Positions 35,622 through 45,801 of a DNA stretch of 64,000 nt are shown one piece after another. Source of the DNA: Bacillus sp. BGMRC 2118 (lineage in GTDB: Bacteria; Bacillota; Bacilli; Bacillales; SA4); contig VTTJ01000001.1 in the NCBI GenBank assembly GCA_008364785.1, forward strand, positions 558,001 through 622,000, written 5' to 3'. Below the pieces are notes generated by a model that saw nothing but the letters and a program-made list of their open reading frames with translations, did no database searches and had not been told where the DNA came from. Within the stretch, counting starts at the first letter, position 1, and each line of letters starts with the position of its first letter. The position numbers were made by a program, and so were the translations under genes.

Positions 35622-36521
35622 TCAGTATGACTTCCACTTTAATTTATATGCTTCTTCAAATCGGGACTCTACCTCATCCCAATTTACGAGGTTCCACCAA
35701 TTTGTAATATACTTATTTTTGTCTGTTTTATATTGTAGATAATAAGCATGTTCCCAAACATCTAAAACAAGTAACGGGATCGTATCCCATTGAGTCATAA
35801 GTTGATGTTTTTCTGTTTGCAAAATTTCTAATCTTTGTGCACGTGGCGCCCAAACTAATAGTGCCCAACCTACTCCTTCAACTTTTTTCGCTGCCTCTGT
35901 AAAGTGTTCTTTAAACTGCTGAATGCTGCCAAAGTCCTTTGTAAGTTGCGATGCTAATCTTCCAGTGGGCAGTCCTCCTCCCTTAGGTTTCATCACATTC
36001 CAAAAAATCGTGTGTAAATAATGTCCTGATCCGTGAAAAGCTGCCTCTCGTTCCCAATGTTTTAATAGATCATAATTATTTGACATACGTGCTTTTTCCA
36101 TCATTTTCTCTGCTTTATTTAATCCGTCAACATAGCTTTTGTGATGTGTATCATGATGAAGTCTCATGATTTCTTCAGAAATGAATGGCTCTAATGCGCT
36201 GTAAGGATAAGGGAGAGGTGGCAATGTATGTCCACCGATTGGTACTCTCTGATGTGTAGTATTTCTCTCACTTTCTAGATTGAAAAGGCGTTCTGACAAG
36301 GAAAAAATATCATTCGCTACTTTTTGAATTTCTGTTGCACCCTCTGGAGTGATTGGTCTATTTGTTACAACCTCATCCAACTTATTTGAAAAGACAGTCA
36401 ACTCTTGGTGAAGATGTTTTTCATCATCCGTTTTCATGCCACTTCGTTCTACTACTGCAAGAACGTTTGTCACCCATTCACCTACATCATGTAAGTACTT
36501 CTCAACTACTAAGATTTCCAT
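35622..36521 (-). CDS. Fe/Mn superoxide dismutase with N-terminal extension
   Basis: 299 residues. Residues about 98-299 are a full Fe/Mn SOD: HTLPPLPYPYSALEP, LHHDTHH (first ligand His about 122), GHYLHTIFWN (second ligand) and LDVWEHAYYL (ligands Asp and His). The N-terminal 95 residues are mostly helical and not part of the SOD fold. B. subtilis SodF has a comparable extension, so it is probably of that type, but I cannot tell Fe from Mn. GAGGAGG precedes the ATG. It lies head-to-head with a DUF2935 gene. Confidence 0.88.
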   Translation of the reverse strand: MEILVVEKYLHDVGEWVTNVLAVVERSGMKTDDEKHLHQELTVFSNKLDEVVTNRPITPEGATEIQKVANDIFSLSERLFNLESERNTTHQRVPIGGHTLPPLPYPYSALEPFISEEIMRLHHDTHHKSYVDGLNKAEKMMEKARMSNNYDLLKHWEREAAFHGSGHYLHTIFWNVMKPKGGGLPTGRLASQLTKDFGSIQQFKEHFTEAAKKVEGVGWALLVWAPRAQRLEILQTEKHQLMTQWDTIPLLVLDVWEHAYYLQYKTDKNKYITNWWNLVNWDEVESRFEEAYKLKWKSY

Positions 36522-36655
36522 CTTATTCCTCCTCTACTTTTATCACGCTTATATCGTATGAAGAGAAAAGATGGTAAGTGCTTTTACCTATTGAACGTCC
36601 ATACATTTTCTGTAAATGATCATCATATATATTATTGGAAGGAGATGGTTACTAC

Positions 36656-37465
36656 TTGAAAACATACAAAGAATCAGCACTGTTTGAGCTTCAGTTCTGG
36701 CTACAGGTGCTCGGCGATCATGGAAGATTTTTGAGTGACTCTTTAGCCCCGAAAGAAAAGGAGCTTATTAATCAAGCAAACTATTTTATTCGTAACTTTG
36801 ATGATCTCTTAACACGTTCTAAACGAGACGTAACTGACGAAGAACTTGACAGATTACTTCAAGAATCTTACCAATCAAGTTTAGAAATACGGCAATTAAA
36901 ATTAACAATTATTGAAAAGTTACTACTGAAACAGGTTACCATTTCGTTAACACCGACTTTTATTAACCATATGGTAAATGAAGTGGAAGAGTTTATTAGG
37001 TTAGTAAAACACTTCGTTGACAAGAAAGTCCCCCCTGCCATGCATCCTCTCCATCATGACTTAATTTGGCTCATTGATGCAGCAGGTCATGCCGGTGCCA
37101 TTAATGACCGTCTTGATCATACAGAAAAAGATTTGAAGCATAAGAGTGCAGAGTTTACGAAGCAATTTGAAGATTTTTATTTAAAAGCAATTGAAATGGC
37201 TGGTTACCTAAGGACAAATTTAGCTACGTTTCCTGCCTTAGCACGTTTTCATCATCAAATTGATTTAGAAATGACAATCTTTAAAGCCTTTTTACGTGAG
37301 ATTGAAGAATTAGAGTTAACGAAACAAACACTAAGTATCTTATCTCCGCTAATGGCTGATCATATGGCAAGAGAAGAGTGCTATTATTTAACGAAACTAG
37401 CAGAATCAACTGAGGTTGTTCAGGATCCTAATTGTGACCCGACGAAACCAAGAACCAAATCATAA
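36656..37465 (+). CDS. DUF2935 protein
   Basis: 269 residues, all-helical, with two similar halves each starting near an ALFELQFW or FHHQIDLEM segment and carrying paired His/Glu residues (HHDLIWLIDAAGHAGAINDRLD; MADHMAREECYY). This pattern is compatible with a ferritin-like metal-binding bundle. Function unknown. The start is taken as a TTG at 36656 with AAGGAG about 11 bases upstream; an earlier TTG at 36635 has no site. It diverges from the SOD gene, so a role in oxidative stress is possible but unproven. Confidence 0.75.
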   Translation: MKTYKESALFELQFWLQVLGDHGRFLSDSLAPKEKELINQANYFIRNFDDLLTRSKRDVTDEELDRLLQESYQSSLEIRQLKLTIIEKLLLKQVTISLTPTFINHMVNEVEEFIRLVKHFVDKKVPPAMHPLHHDLIWLIDAAGHAGAINDRLDHTEKDLKHKSAEFTKQFEDFYLKAIEMAGYLRTNLATFPALARFHHQIDLEMTIFKAFLREIEELELTKQTLSILSPLMADHMAREECYYLTKLAESTEVVQDPNCDPTKPRTKS

Positions 37466-37466
37466 T

Positions 37467-37502
37467 AAAGAGGGATGACAAAAGTGTCATCCCTCTTTTT
37501 TC
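37467..37502 (+). terminator. Terminator after the DUF2935 gene
   Basis: AAAGAGGGATGACA pairs exactly with TGTCATCCCTCTTT and runs into TTTTT. Confidence 0.9.
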
Positions 37503-37634
37503 GCGGCGATTGTCTTTATTAATCAAATAAAGACATATAACACTAAATGCAGATAAATAAGGGAACAAATGACCCGTAGCATAAAGTACTCGCCATATTC
37601 AAAAAATAACAATCTATTCGAAATCACCCTACTA

Positions 37635-38123
37635 TTAGGACTGCATCATCTTTGTACGATAGTCCGTCTCGTAATATTCTAATTCCTCACGAATACCCTG
37701 GAATCGTCCTTCCAGCTTGCGAAATAGATTCACGAATGACTTTGGAGCTTCTTCTTTAAATTTTATCGCATCCTTCCCTGTATAGGCAGAGCGACTATTT
37801 TCAAACCATGTATCATTCTTTGGAGAGAAAAATTCTTCAATGCATTGATGATAAATTTTATATAATGTCTGTTCTGCTGCCGACTTTCGGAATGTGGAGT
37901 TTCGCAAAATCACAGAGCAAGCATCCAGACCTTCAGAACAAAACACTTCTAAACGACGAAGACCTGACAGCAGCTGTTTATAGTATTCTTCGTTTCCCTC
38001 TATTCCCTCTTTTTTCATTGATAATAGAGTTGAGTCGTTTAGATAATCAGAGATTAGGAAGACTGTTTCTTTTAAAAACACTTCGACTTGTTGAACCTGA
38101 GTTTGGACGATATCATTCCCCAT
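37635..38123 (-). CDS. ypuI: YpuI-like protein (DUF3907)
   Basis: 162 residues, cytosolic, with an N-terminal segment (MGNDIVQTQVQQVEVFLKETV) close to B. subtilis YpuI (179 residues). Function unknown. In B. subtilis ypuI lies between dacB and scpB, as here, apart from the inserted SOD, DUF2935 and 38167-38583 genes. Confidence 0.8.
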   Translation of the reverse strand: MGNDIVQTQVQQVEVFLKETVFLISDYLNDSTLLSMKKEGIEGNEEYYKQLLSGLRRLEVFCSEGLDACSVILRNSTFRKSAAEQTLYKIYHQCIEEFFSPKNDTWFENSRSAYTGKDAIKFKEEAPKSFVNLFRKLEGRFQGIREELEYYETDYRTKMMQS

Positions 38124-38166
38124 GTAGTTCTCCTCCCATATACCTAGTTATCAATATGTATGTCTT

Positions 38167-38583
38167 CTAATTCTGTTCAATGAATAATAGTGGTGAATCT
38201 AAATTGTATTTACCTTGTTGCCATACACCTTCTACTAATTCCTTCAATTTTTCTACATTAATAGCAGAGAAATATTGTTCGAACTCCCTTTGATTATTAA
38301 TATACACTCTCTTTCGATGACGAAAGCTCGGATTTTTAATTAGGCATACAATTGCAACGATGTCTTTAAAAAACACTTCTTGACCTGAAACGGTGAAAAT
38401 GGGATTTTCTTCGAACGGAGTAAATTGATTAAACACTTCGTCAAAGTATCGAATGTATAACAAATGAAATGTTTTTTCTTCTCCATCTTCAACAAATCTT
38501 ACCTCTGAACGATTGAAGAAATCTTCAGAGGTGTTAGGTTGAGCTTTTTCAAGCTCATATCCTTTGCATTCTAGAATTTGCAT
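38167..38583 (-). CDS. Unknown 138-residue protein between ypuI and scpB
   Basis: A soluble alpha/beta-looking protein without signal peptide or membrane segment. Visible parts: NRSEVRFVEDGEEKTFHLLYIRYFDEV and RHRKRVYINNQREFEQYF. I do not recognise the family. It sits 43 bases from each neighbour on the same strand and has normal codon use for the region, so it is probably a real gene. Confidence 0.65.
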   Translation of the reverse strand: MQILECKGYELEKAQPNTSEDFFNRSEVRFVEDGEEKTFHLLYIRYFDEVFNQFTPFEENPIFTVSGQEVFFKDIVAIVCLIKNPSFRHRKRVYINNQREFEQYFSAINVEKLKELVEGVWQQGKYNLDSPLLFIEQN

Positions 38584-38626
38584 GTTCTCACCCTTTATGT
38601 CTATTTTTTACTATCTTACCATATGT

Positions 38627-39217
38627 CTACGAAATATCATCAAATGCCTCTGCAAATTTCTCAAAAAATAAATCTGCCTCTTCTTGCACATATTCTTCAG
38701 ATGTATTCTCAGGAAGTGGAGGTAATTCTTCGATTGATTTTAATCCAAAGTAGTCCAGAAATTCCTTTGTTGTTCCATATAAGATAGCTCTTCCCGTACC
38801 TTCTACACGTCCAACTTCTCTCACAAGGAGCTTTGATACTAAAGTTTGCAAAGGTCTCTCTGTCTTAACGCCTCGTATTTCTTCGATTTCAGCCCTTGTA
38901 ATTGGCTGTTTATAAGCCACAATTGCCAAGGTTTCAAGTGCAGCCTGTGATAATGTGTTATGAGTCGGATTCTCCATAAGCTTTTTAAAATAAGGAGCAT
39001 GCTCCTTTTTTGTGGCTAATTGAAACGTACTTGCAATTTCAATAATTCGAATGCCTCTATCCTTCTTCTCGTATTCTAGCTGCATTTCAGAAATAATATC
39101 AACAACTGTATCTGGATGCAGCTCAAGCACCATACACATTTGCTTTATTGTGAGTCCCTCATCACCTGCAGCAAAAAGTAGTCCCTCGATAATTGCTTTC
39201 CAATTATTAATATCCAT
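38627..39217 (-). CDS. scpB: ScpB, condensin subunit
   Basis: 196 residues with two winged-helix domains ([51 protein letters not shown]). The SMC-ScpA-ScpB complex organises and segregates the chromosome. The ATG at 39217 is chosen for AAGGGG 9 bases upstream and for the usual length (about 197). It lies 37 bases after scpA. Confidence 0.95.
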   Translation of the reverse strand: MDINNWKAIIEGLLFAAGDEGLTIKQMCMVLELHPDTVVDIISEMQLEYEKKDRGIRIIEIASTFQLATKKEHAPYFKKLMENPTHNTLSQAALETLAIVAYKQPITRAEIEEIRGVKTERPLQTLVSKLLVREVGRVEGTGRAILYGTTKEFLDYFGLKSIEELPPLPENTSEEYVQEEADLFFEKFAEAFDDIS

Positions 39218-39254
39218 TATGTTCTTCCCCTTTTTAGTAGGCATTTGTTCACGC

Positions 39255-40001
39255 CTATTTTAATGATAGAAAGATATCTGAGAAGTTATTTTCTTGATCA
39301 ATCTTAATCGTATTTTTCTTCATCAGCTCTAATAGTGCAAGAAATGTCACCACAATATGTTCCTTATCTTCATAGGGAAACAATTGCAGGAAATTCTTTT
39401 TCTCGTTAGGTTTCAGCTGTGTTAATTCGTCAATAATTTGTGTCATTCTGACATCTATTGGTATCTCTTGTCTCGTAATCTTCGTTTGAAGTGGACGTTG
39501 TAGTTTTTTACGTCGCAATAGTTTTTGAAGTGCTCCTAACATATCGTATATGTTAACGTCTAATGAAGCGACTTCCTGGGTATCACTATTAAACTCACTT
39601 AAATCACTAGGTGGTCTCGTGAACATTTGTCCCCGTTCTTCCTCCAAGCTTTTCAAATCATCAGCTGCTTCTTTATACTTACGGTATTCAATTAAGCGCA
39701 GCATTAATTCATCACGAGGGTCATCACCCAATTCCAACTCTAAGTCCTCATCAAAAAGCTCTTCCTCTTGCTTAGGAAGAAGCATTTTACTTTTTATTTC
39801 TAATAATGTTGCTGCCATCACTAGGTATTCACTGGCTATGTCTAGCTTTAATTCCTGCATGGCATATATAAATAATAAATATTGTTCTGTTAATTCAGCC
39901 ATCGGTATGTCATATATATCAATTTCATATCGATTAATTAAATGCAATAAAAGGTCTAACGGACCTTCAAACGCATCCAGTTTCACACTATACTGTTGCA
40001 C
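39255..40001 (-). CDS. scpA: ScpA, kleisin subunit of condensin
   Basis: About 248 residues. The N-terminal SMC-binding helix region ([26 protein letters not shown]) and the C-terminal winged helix ([20 protein letters not shown]) are clear; the middle is acidic. GGTGGG lies 6 bases before a GTG at 40001 but directly abuts the ATG at 40007, so the GTG start is preferred. Both lie in the same frame. Confidence 0.93.
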   Translation of the reverse strand: MQQYSVKLDAFEGPLDLLLHLINRYEIDIYDIPMAELTEQYLLFIYAMQELKLDIASEYLVMAATLLEIKSKMLLPKQEEELFDEDLELELGDDPRDELMLRLIEYRKYKEAADDLKSLEEERGQMFTRPPSDLSEFNSDTQEVASLDVNIYDMLGALQKLLRRKKLQRPLQTKITRQEIPIDVRMTQIIDELTQLKPNEKKNFLQLFPYEDKEHIVVTFLALLELMKKNTIKIDQENNFSDIFLSLK

Positions 40002-40160
40002 ATTCATCCCACCATATTCGTCCTACACTATTAAACTAAGTATATTCCATATTTCGACATAGTCCAATAAAATTTTATTAGAAAAACTTGGTTTACACTG
40101 ATGTATTGCCCTCTACGGCCACAAATGTATCATAAAACACATCAACAGGGCTGATGCCTA

Positions 40161-40188
40161 TACGATACGATGCCAAATGCATATACTA
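40161..40188 (+). promoter_or_regulatory. Possible SigmaK promoter of the YjcZ-like gene
   Basis: CATATACTA at 40180-40188 fits the SigmaK -10 (CATANNNTA); an AC-containing -35 lies about 16 bases upstream. It lies 40 bases before the small gene. Confidence 0.45.
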
Positions 40189-40227
40189 CACTTGTAGTTT
40201 ACACATATAACGAGGAGGCAACACAAA

Positions 40228-40317
40228 ATGGGCGAAGTCGTTAAAGGAAACGAAGGTTTTGTATTAATCATCGTGCTGTTTATTTTATTAATCATCATCG
40301 GATCTGCTTGGTTATAA
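40228..40317 (+). CDS. YjcZ-family short sporulation membrane peptide
   Basis: 29 residues: a short polar head (MGEVVKGNEG) and one hydrophobic helix (FVLIIVLFILLIIIGSAWL). This pattern is typical of YjcZ-type peptides of unknown function made during Bacillus sporulation. GAGGAGG lies 9 bases before the ATG. It is too short for usual gene callers. Confidence 0.8.
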   Translation: MGEVVKGNEGFVLIIVLFILLIIIGSAWL

Positions 40318-40446
40318 GAAAAGCGCAAGCGCACTGGTAGCCTCAGGCATAGCAAATGTTCTGAAAAACAATTAAAGGGTGATCTTCCCTTTCATTTTTT
40401 TCAGGTTAATTGACCTCAGGCGGGCTAGGCGCTGGAGCTAGACACA
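40318..40446. repeat. Bacillus dispersed repeat (bcr-like)
   Basis: Begins AAAAGCGCAAGCGC and ends GGCGCTGGAGCTAGACAC. These boundary words are familiar from mobile intergenic repeats of Bacillus; the relation to bcr elements is from memory, not from a search. Non-coding. Confidence 0.5.
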
Positions 40447-40500
40447 GACCCTTGGTAAAAAAATTTATACTTTATTACATTGTAAAAAGGAAACGACGAT

Positions 40501-40551
40501 TTAACACTTTAAAGGAGTGGGGGCCTGTCCCCCACTCCTTTAAAGTGTTAA
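40501..40551. repeat. Long perfect hairpin repeat, copy 1
   Basis: Two 23-base arms (TTAACACTTTAAAGGAGTGG...) around a 5-base loop. The same hairpin with a few mismatches recurs at 54452-54506. On the plus strand it precedes ypuF by about 70 bases; it could also act as a terminator. Confidence 0.75.
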
Positions 40552-40623
40552 AGTTTGTTCTTTTTATGATAAACTAATAAGTAAGTTTAATGTAGGATCA
40601 TGTGACGTAAGGGTGTGATTTGG

Positions 40624-41151
40624 ATGTATCCAAGTGCTTATATTGATTATCTTGTTCACTTTCATGGTGACCGTGATTATTTTGAATGTCATGAGGTATT
40701 GGAGGAGTATTGGAAAGAAGATGAACCTGGAATGCGTAAGGATTACTGGGTTGGGTTTATACAAGTAGCTGTATCTTTATATCACCATCGTCGTTCAAAC
40801 TTTGGTGGTGCACGCAGGATGATGAAAAATGCTTTACAGATTTTTGAAAAAGAAAGAGAAGCTGTACGAAAACTAGGATTAGATGAAATTTCTTTAATAG
40901 AGCTTATTCACCATCAACTAACTCAACTGGAAAACAAGGAGCACTACAAAAGCATCAACCTCCCCATTAATGATGAAAAGCTAGTACAACTTTGCATTGA
41001 TCGTTGTATGGAAAAAGGAATTGTATGGATGAATGACAGTGACTTGAGTAATGAGTTTATCATAAATAAACATAAGCTTCGTGATCGAACTGAAGTCATT
41101 GAAGAGCGTAAGCTACAAAAGAAGCGTAAGCAAAGAACGTTTGAGTTGTAA
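40624..41151 (+). CDS. ypuF: YpuF (DUF309)
   Basis: 175 residues with the DUF309 core HFHGDRDYFECHEVLEEYWKED and QVAVSLYHHRRSNFGGARRMM. Function unknown. AAGGGTG lies 8 bases before the ATG at 40624; an in-frame GTG at 40615 would be too close to it. Convergent with ribT. Confidence 0.85.
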   Translation: MYPSAYIDYLVHFHGDRDYFECHEVLEEYWKEDEPGMRKDYWVGFIQVAVSLYHHRRSNFGGARRMMKNALQIFEKEREAVRKLGLDEISLIELIHHQLTQLENKEHYKSINLPINDEKLVQLCIDRCMEKGIVWMNDSDLSNEFIINKHKLRDRTEVIEERKLQKKRKQRTFEL

Positions 41152-41171
41152 TTCAAAAACCAACTAATAGA

Positions 41172-41211
41172 TAAAAAAAAACATGGATACTGTAAGGCAT
41201 CCATGTTTTTT
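41172..41211. terminator. Bidirectional terminator between ypuF and ribT
   Basis: ACATGGAT pairs with ATCCATGT with an A run on one side and a T run on the other. Confidence 0.85.
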
Positions 41212-41213
41212 AT

Positions 41214-41576
<363 letters not shown>

Positions 41577-41830
41577 TCATTATTAAAATAACTTACTAAT
41601 GGTAGATGTATCACTTTTTCATTTCTACCATCATCTTGATGTTTTCTATTTGTTCGTCTTCATAGAACACTAGTATAGCTTTTATACTATATAATTAAAC
41701 ATTTTTCAAGTAAAGATTGTAAGTGATCTGGAGAAATCTGGATAATAACTGTTTAAAAGCAGTTAAAGGAATGCTAATATTTCTGGTTGGTTAAAAACTG
41801 TTCTGTTCCATAACGTGACTTTTCTGTTAT

Positions 41831-42295
41831 TTAGAAAGAACGAGAAAGATTAGCCATCTCAATTGCAGAAACCGCTGCTTCCCAGCCTTTATTACCAGCT
41901 TTTGTACCAGCTCTTTCTATCGCTTGCTCAATTGTGTCAGTTGTGATTACTCCAAAGATAACAGGTACTCCTGTCTGCATTGAAGTTGACGCTACTCCCT
42001 TTGCTACTTCACTACATACGAAGTCAAAGTGTGGAGTAGATCCGCGAATAACTGTTCCTAGAGTAATAACTGCATCATATTTCTTAGATTCCGCCATTTT
42101 CTTTGCAATAAATGGTATTTCAAAGGCACCAGGTACCCATGCGACTTCTACATCGTCTTCGTTTACGCCATGTCTTTTAAATGCATCTTCTGCACCGCTT
42201 AATAATCTGCTCGTAATAAACTCGTTAAAGCGCCCTACAACAACGCCTATTTTTAAACCGGTTCCAACTAAATGTCCTTCGAATACTTTACTCAT
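41831..42295 (-). CDS. ribH: Lumazine synthase (6,7-dimethyl-8-ribityllumazine synthase)
   Basis: 154 residues. Joins 5-amino-6-ribitylaminouracil and dihydroxybutanone phosphate. Core [29 protein letters not shown] and the loop [22 protein letters not shown] are intact. Last of the ribDE(BA)H block. Confidence 0.96.
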   Translation of the reverse strand: MSKVFEGHLVGTGLKIGVVVGRFNEFITSRLLSGAEDAFKRHGVNEDDVEVAWVPGAFEIPFIAKKMAESKKYDAVITLGTVIRGSTPHFDFVCSEVAKGVASTSMQTGVPVIFGVITTDTIEQAIERAGTKAGNKGWEAAVSAIEMANLSRSF

Positions 42296-42380
42296 TTCTA
42301 ATGTGAGCCCCCCTAATCATCGTAAGTATATATGTTGTATAATACATAACTCTGTATGTTAACGCAATGCACGAAATCGC

Positions 42381-43574
42381 TTAAAAATGGAGCATATGTC
42401 CCAATTTGTCATGCTTTGTCTTCAAATATCTTTCATTTTCTTTCTTCACTGGTAATTGAAGCGCTACCCGCTCTGTCACTTCTAAACCATATCCATTTAA
42501 CCCGGTGATTTTCCTAGGATTATTTGTCAATAGTCTCATCTTTGAGATACCCAGATCTTTAAGAATTTGGGCCCCAATCCCGTAATCTCTTAAATCTGGT
42601 GAAAATCCAAGTTCCTCATTCGCTTCGACCGTATCATAACCTTCATCTTGAAGTTTGTAAGCACGCATTTTATTAATTAGACCTATACCACGCCCTTCTT
42701 GACGCATATAAAGAAGAACACCCTTACCTTCTTTCTCAATCTGGGACAACGCTCCATGTAATTGAGCCCCGCAATCACAACGGTACGAACCGAATACATC
42801 CCCTGTTAAACATTCAGAATGTACACGAACCAATACTGGCTCATCTTCTGTAAACTCACCTTTTACTAAGGCAACATGCTCTTTCTTATCTATGACACTA
42901 GAATAACCAATTGCCTTAAATTCACCATACTCGCTTGGTAAATTCACTTCAATTTCCCGATTAACTAGCTTCTCCTTTTTTCTCCGATAGGAGATTAAGT
43001 CTTTAATTGTTATCATCTTCAAATCAAATTCATCAGCAATCTTTCGTAAATCTGGTACACGAGCCATTGTACCGTCTTCCTTAATAATTTCACAAATAAC
43101 GCCTGCTGGTTCCGAGCTACAAAGTCTGGCTAAATCAACAGCTGCTTCCGTGTGCCCTGCTCTTCTTAATACTCCACCATCCTTTGCGATTAGTGGAAAG
43201 ATATGACCAGGTCGCTTAAAGTCCCCTGCCTTTGCTTGTGTATCAATAAGACGTTGAATGGTTTCGGAACGTTCAAATGCACTAATACCTGTAGTTGTTG
43301 TTTTATAGTCCACACTTACCGTAAATGCCGTTCCGTGTGGATCCGTATTGTGACTTACCATTGGAAGTAGATCAAGTCTTCTAGCATTCTCTTCCGTAAT
43401 TGGTGCACATACTAAGCCTCTACCATGTTTAATCATGAAGTTAATGACGTCCGGTGTCGTTTTTTCAGCAATCGCAACAAAGTCACCTTCATTTTCTCGA
43501 TCCTCATCATCACACACAATTACAACATTTCCTTGCATAAGTTCATAAATTGCTTCTTCAATACGATCAAACAT
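42381..43574 (-). CDS. ribBA: RibBA, DHBP synthase / GTP cyclohydrolase II
   Basis: 397 residues. The N-terminal half is 3,4-dihydroxy-2-butanone-4-phosphate synthase ([26 protein letters not shown]), the C-terminal half GTP cyclohydrolase II ([24 protein letters not shown] zinc site, QEGRGIGL). It opens both branches of riboflavin synthesis. The ATG at 43574 is chosen for GAGGGTG 6 bases upstream; upstream in-frame codons lack a site. Confidence 0.96.
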   Translation of the reverse strand: MFDRIEEAIYELMQGNVVIVCDDEDRENEGDFVAIAEKTTPDVINFMIKHGRGLVCAPITEENARRLDLLPMVSHNTDPHGTAFTVSVDYKTTTTGISAFERSETIQRLIDTQAKAGDFKRPGHIFPLIAKDGGVLRRAGHTEAAVDLARLCSSEPAGVICEIIKEDGTMARVPDLRKIADEFDLKMITIKDLISYRRKKEKLVNREIEVNLPSEYGEFKAIGYSSVIDKKEHVALVKGEFTEDEPVLVRVHSECLTGDVFGSYRCDCGAQLHGALSQIEKEGKGVLLYMRQEGRGIGLINKMRAYKLQDEGYDTVEANEELGFSPDLRDYGIGAQILKDLGISKMRLLTNNPRKITGLNGYGLEVTERVALQLPVKKENERYLKTKHDKLGHMLHF

Positions 43575-43601
43575 TCTTATCACCCTCACTTCTTGTTGGT
43601 T

Positions 43602-44252
43602 CTACATGTAACCGTGCTCTCTTAAAAACCCTTCAGATAAACTGGACTTGTTAGGATTTTCGGTTCTCTTCATAACGAACTGTTCTATATATTTCGCAAG
43701 CATATCACACTCAATATTGACAATATCCCCTACACCTTTTAATCCGATGATCGTTTCAGAGGAAGTATGTGGAATTAGGGAAATTTTAAAAGTATGATCC
43801 GTTTTTCCAAACACAGTCAAACTAGTACCATCTACACAGATTGAGCCTTTACCGATTACATACCTGCTTAATTCTTCTGAAATCTCAATTTCATAGTAAA
43901 TCGCATTTGATACTTTTGTTTTTTTACTAATTGTCCCGATACCATCTACATGTCCGGAAACAAAATGACCACCAAACCGCCCATTTGCTGCCATCGCTCG
44001 TTCTAAGTTTACTTTTGAGCCTTTACGTAAGTTCTGTAACGAAGTGGAACGAACAGTTTCGGGCATTATATCTACTGAAAATCTTTGCTGTGTAAAAGAA
44101 GTAACAGTTAAGCAGACCCCGTTAACTGCAATGCTGTCTCCCAAATGAACATCTGTCAATATTTTATTAGCTTGTAATGTTAATACAATGGCTTCACCTT
44201 GCTGCATGATCCGTTCTACTATTCCTATTTCTTCTATGATACCTGTGAACAC
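43602..44252 (-). CDS. ribE: Riboflavin synthase alpha subunit
   Basis: 216 residues made of two similar lumazine-binding halves (MFTGIIEEIG and GHVDGIGTI; VNGVCLTVT and VDGTSLTVFG). Converts two lumazines into riboflavin. GTG start with AAGGAGG 8 bases upstream. Follows ribD. Confidence 0.95.
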   Translation of the reverse strand: MFTGIIEEIGIVERIMQQGEAIVLTLQANKILTDVHLGDSIAVNGVCLTVTSFTQQRFSVDIMPETVRSTSLQNLRKGSKVNLERAMAANGRFGGHFVSGHVDGIGTISKKTKVSNAIYYEIEISEELSRYVIGKGSICVDGTSLTVFGKTDHTFKISLIPHTSSETIIGLKGVGDIVNIECDMLAKYIEQFVMKRTENPNKSSLSEGFLREHGYM

Positions 44253-44270
44253 GAGAGACGCCTCCTTTTT

Positions 44271-45359
44271 TTATGAGTGGTATGGAACAGCGACTATTTT
44301 TATATCTTCACCTAATTGTTCGATTGTTTTATATCGTAATTGTGCTGCATTGTTCATATCTGCAATACCTGTCCCTCCTATAAAACCTGGGGCAAGCTTT
44401 CCTCCAATTAATTTTGGGGCTATATATGTAACAACTTGATTAAATGCTTGTTCCTGTAAGAAGCTCCCATTTACTTCAGACCCACCCTCGATGAGAATTG
44501 ACGTAATTGATCGCTCGCCAAGGTCTTCTAATAGAGATGGTATATGTATTTTCTCACCAGACTGCTGAATGAAAATTATTCCTCTATCGATGTAAGGTGC
44601 CATTTGTTCTTCTGTCACTAGAGAATTTACAACGATCCAAGTTGGGCATTCTTTATCATTAACCAATTTTGCATGTAGTGGTGTACGCAAATGATGATCA
44701 AGCACTATCCTTATCGGGTGTAAGCCTCCATTTGGCAGCCTCGTTGTTAGGCTTGGATCATCCTTTAACACGGTATTTACTCCCACCAATATAGCATCAT
44801 GGGAATGACGATATTTATGTACATCTTCTCTTGCTTCCTCACCAGTAATCCATTGACTGCTCCCTGTATGAGAAGCTGTTTTCCCATCAAGAGTGAGAGC
44901 TGTTTTTAATGTGACATATGGCTTATTCGTTGAGATAAAATAAAAGAACATTTCATATAGTTCATTTGCTTCCTCTTGCAACACGCCGATAACAACTTCA
45001 ATACCTGCCTTGCGTATCCGTTCAATACCTTTTCCAGCCACTAAAGGATTGGGGTCAGTCGTTGCAACTACCACACGTGAAACTTTACTATCAATGAGCA
45101 GATTCGAACATGGTGGAGTTTTTCCGAAATGACTACACGGTTCTAACGTGACATAAACCGTTGCTCCTTCAACTTCTCCTCCTGCCATTTTTATCGCTTG
45201 AACCTCTGCATGACCTTCTCCTGCTTTTAAATGAGCACCCATTCCAATAATTCTTCCATTTTTCACAACAACAGAGCCCACTGGAGGATTTGGTGAAGTT
45301 TGCCCCTTCACACTTCTTGCCAGATTTAGCGCAAGCTGCATATACTCTTTGTCAGTCAT
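44271..45359 (-). CDS. ribD: RibD deaminase/reductase
   Basis: 362 residues. The N-terminal deaminase has the zinc motif HAEVQAI and PCSHFGKTPPC; the C-terminal reductase has TLKTALTLDGKTA and LIEGGSEVNGSFL. It catalyses steps two and three of riboflavin synthesis. The ATG at 45359 has GGAGG 5 bases upstream and gives the usual length; the longer form (to 45416) lacks a site. First gene after the FMN riboswitch. Confidence 0.96.
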   Translation of the reverse strand: MTDKEYMQLALNLARSVKGQTSPNPPVGSVVVKNGRIIGMGAHLKAGEGHAEVQAIKMAGGEVEGATVYVTLEPCSHFGKTPPCSNLLIDSKVSRVVVATTDPNPLVAGKGIERIRKAGIEVVIGVLQEEANELYEMFFYFISTNKPYVTLKTALTLDGKTASHTGSSQWITGEEAREDVHKYRHSHDAILVGVNTVLKDDPSLTTRLPNGGLHPIRIVLDHHLRTPLHAKLVNDKECPTWIVVNSLVTEEQMAPYIDRGIIFIQQSGEKIHIPSLLEDLGERSITSILIEGGSEVNGSFLQEQAFNQVVTYIAPKLIGGKLAPGFIGGTGIADMNNAAQLRYKTIEQLGEDIKIVAVPYHS

Positions 45360-45465
45360 ACTAACCTCCATAAATTTGTATTTACTTTTGTCCACTATAA
45401 TTAATTGTACACTCAAATCAACTTTTGCTGAAAAATCACCACTATAATCTTACATAGCAAATATA

Positions 45466-45643
45466 TAGACTATTTTCATATAGATAGTTGCTTTGCGTAA
45501 AAATTTCAAAAGCGGGATTTTTACCTTGGAACTTCTATACATAAAAAGTTACTCTTTACTAATCCAACCTCCATTTGCTTCTAAAACTGTAAGTTAACCC
45601 AGAATATTCTAAGAAGAGCTACAAAGGTTTAGAAAAGAGCCTA
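45466..45643 (-). repeat. Dispersed intergenic hairpin repeat, copy B
   Basis: Related along its length to 15495-15675. It lies between the FMN riboswitch terminator and ribD, so it is inside the ribD leader. GTTTAGAAAAGAGCC at one end and ACTCTTTACTAATCC in the middle keep the inverted pairing of copy A imperfectly. Confidence 0.65.
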
Positions 45644-45673
45644 AAAGAAAAACCTTAGGAAGAGTTCCTAAGG
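45643..45673 (-). terminator. Terminator of the FMN riboswitch
   Basis: CCTTAGGA pairs with TCCTAAGG, followed by TTTTTCTTTT on the minus strand, about 130 bases after the aptamer. It fits a transcriptional off-switch. Confidence 0.8.
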
Positions 45674-45801
45674 AGTAAGATGTATCAATAAGAGGTTTTT
45701 TGGCAGATCAAATAAACCTCACTTGTATGTAAAAGATGACAAATGAGCATACCAACAGAAAATCATACTACCCTAGTAGTACTACCTCTTATTACGTTCA
45801 A

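Noticed and set aside
43574..43589. Longer RibBA start
   Set aside because: The upstream GTG overlaps the Shine-Dalgarno sequence for the ATG at 43574.
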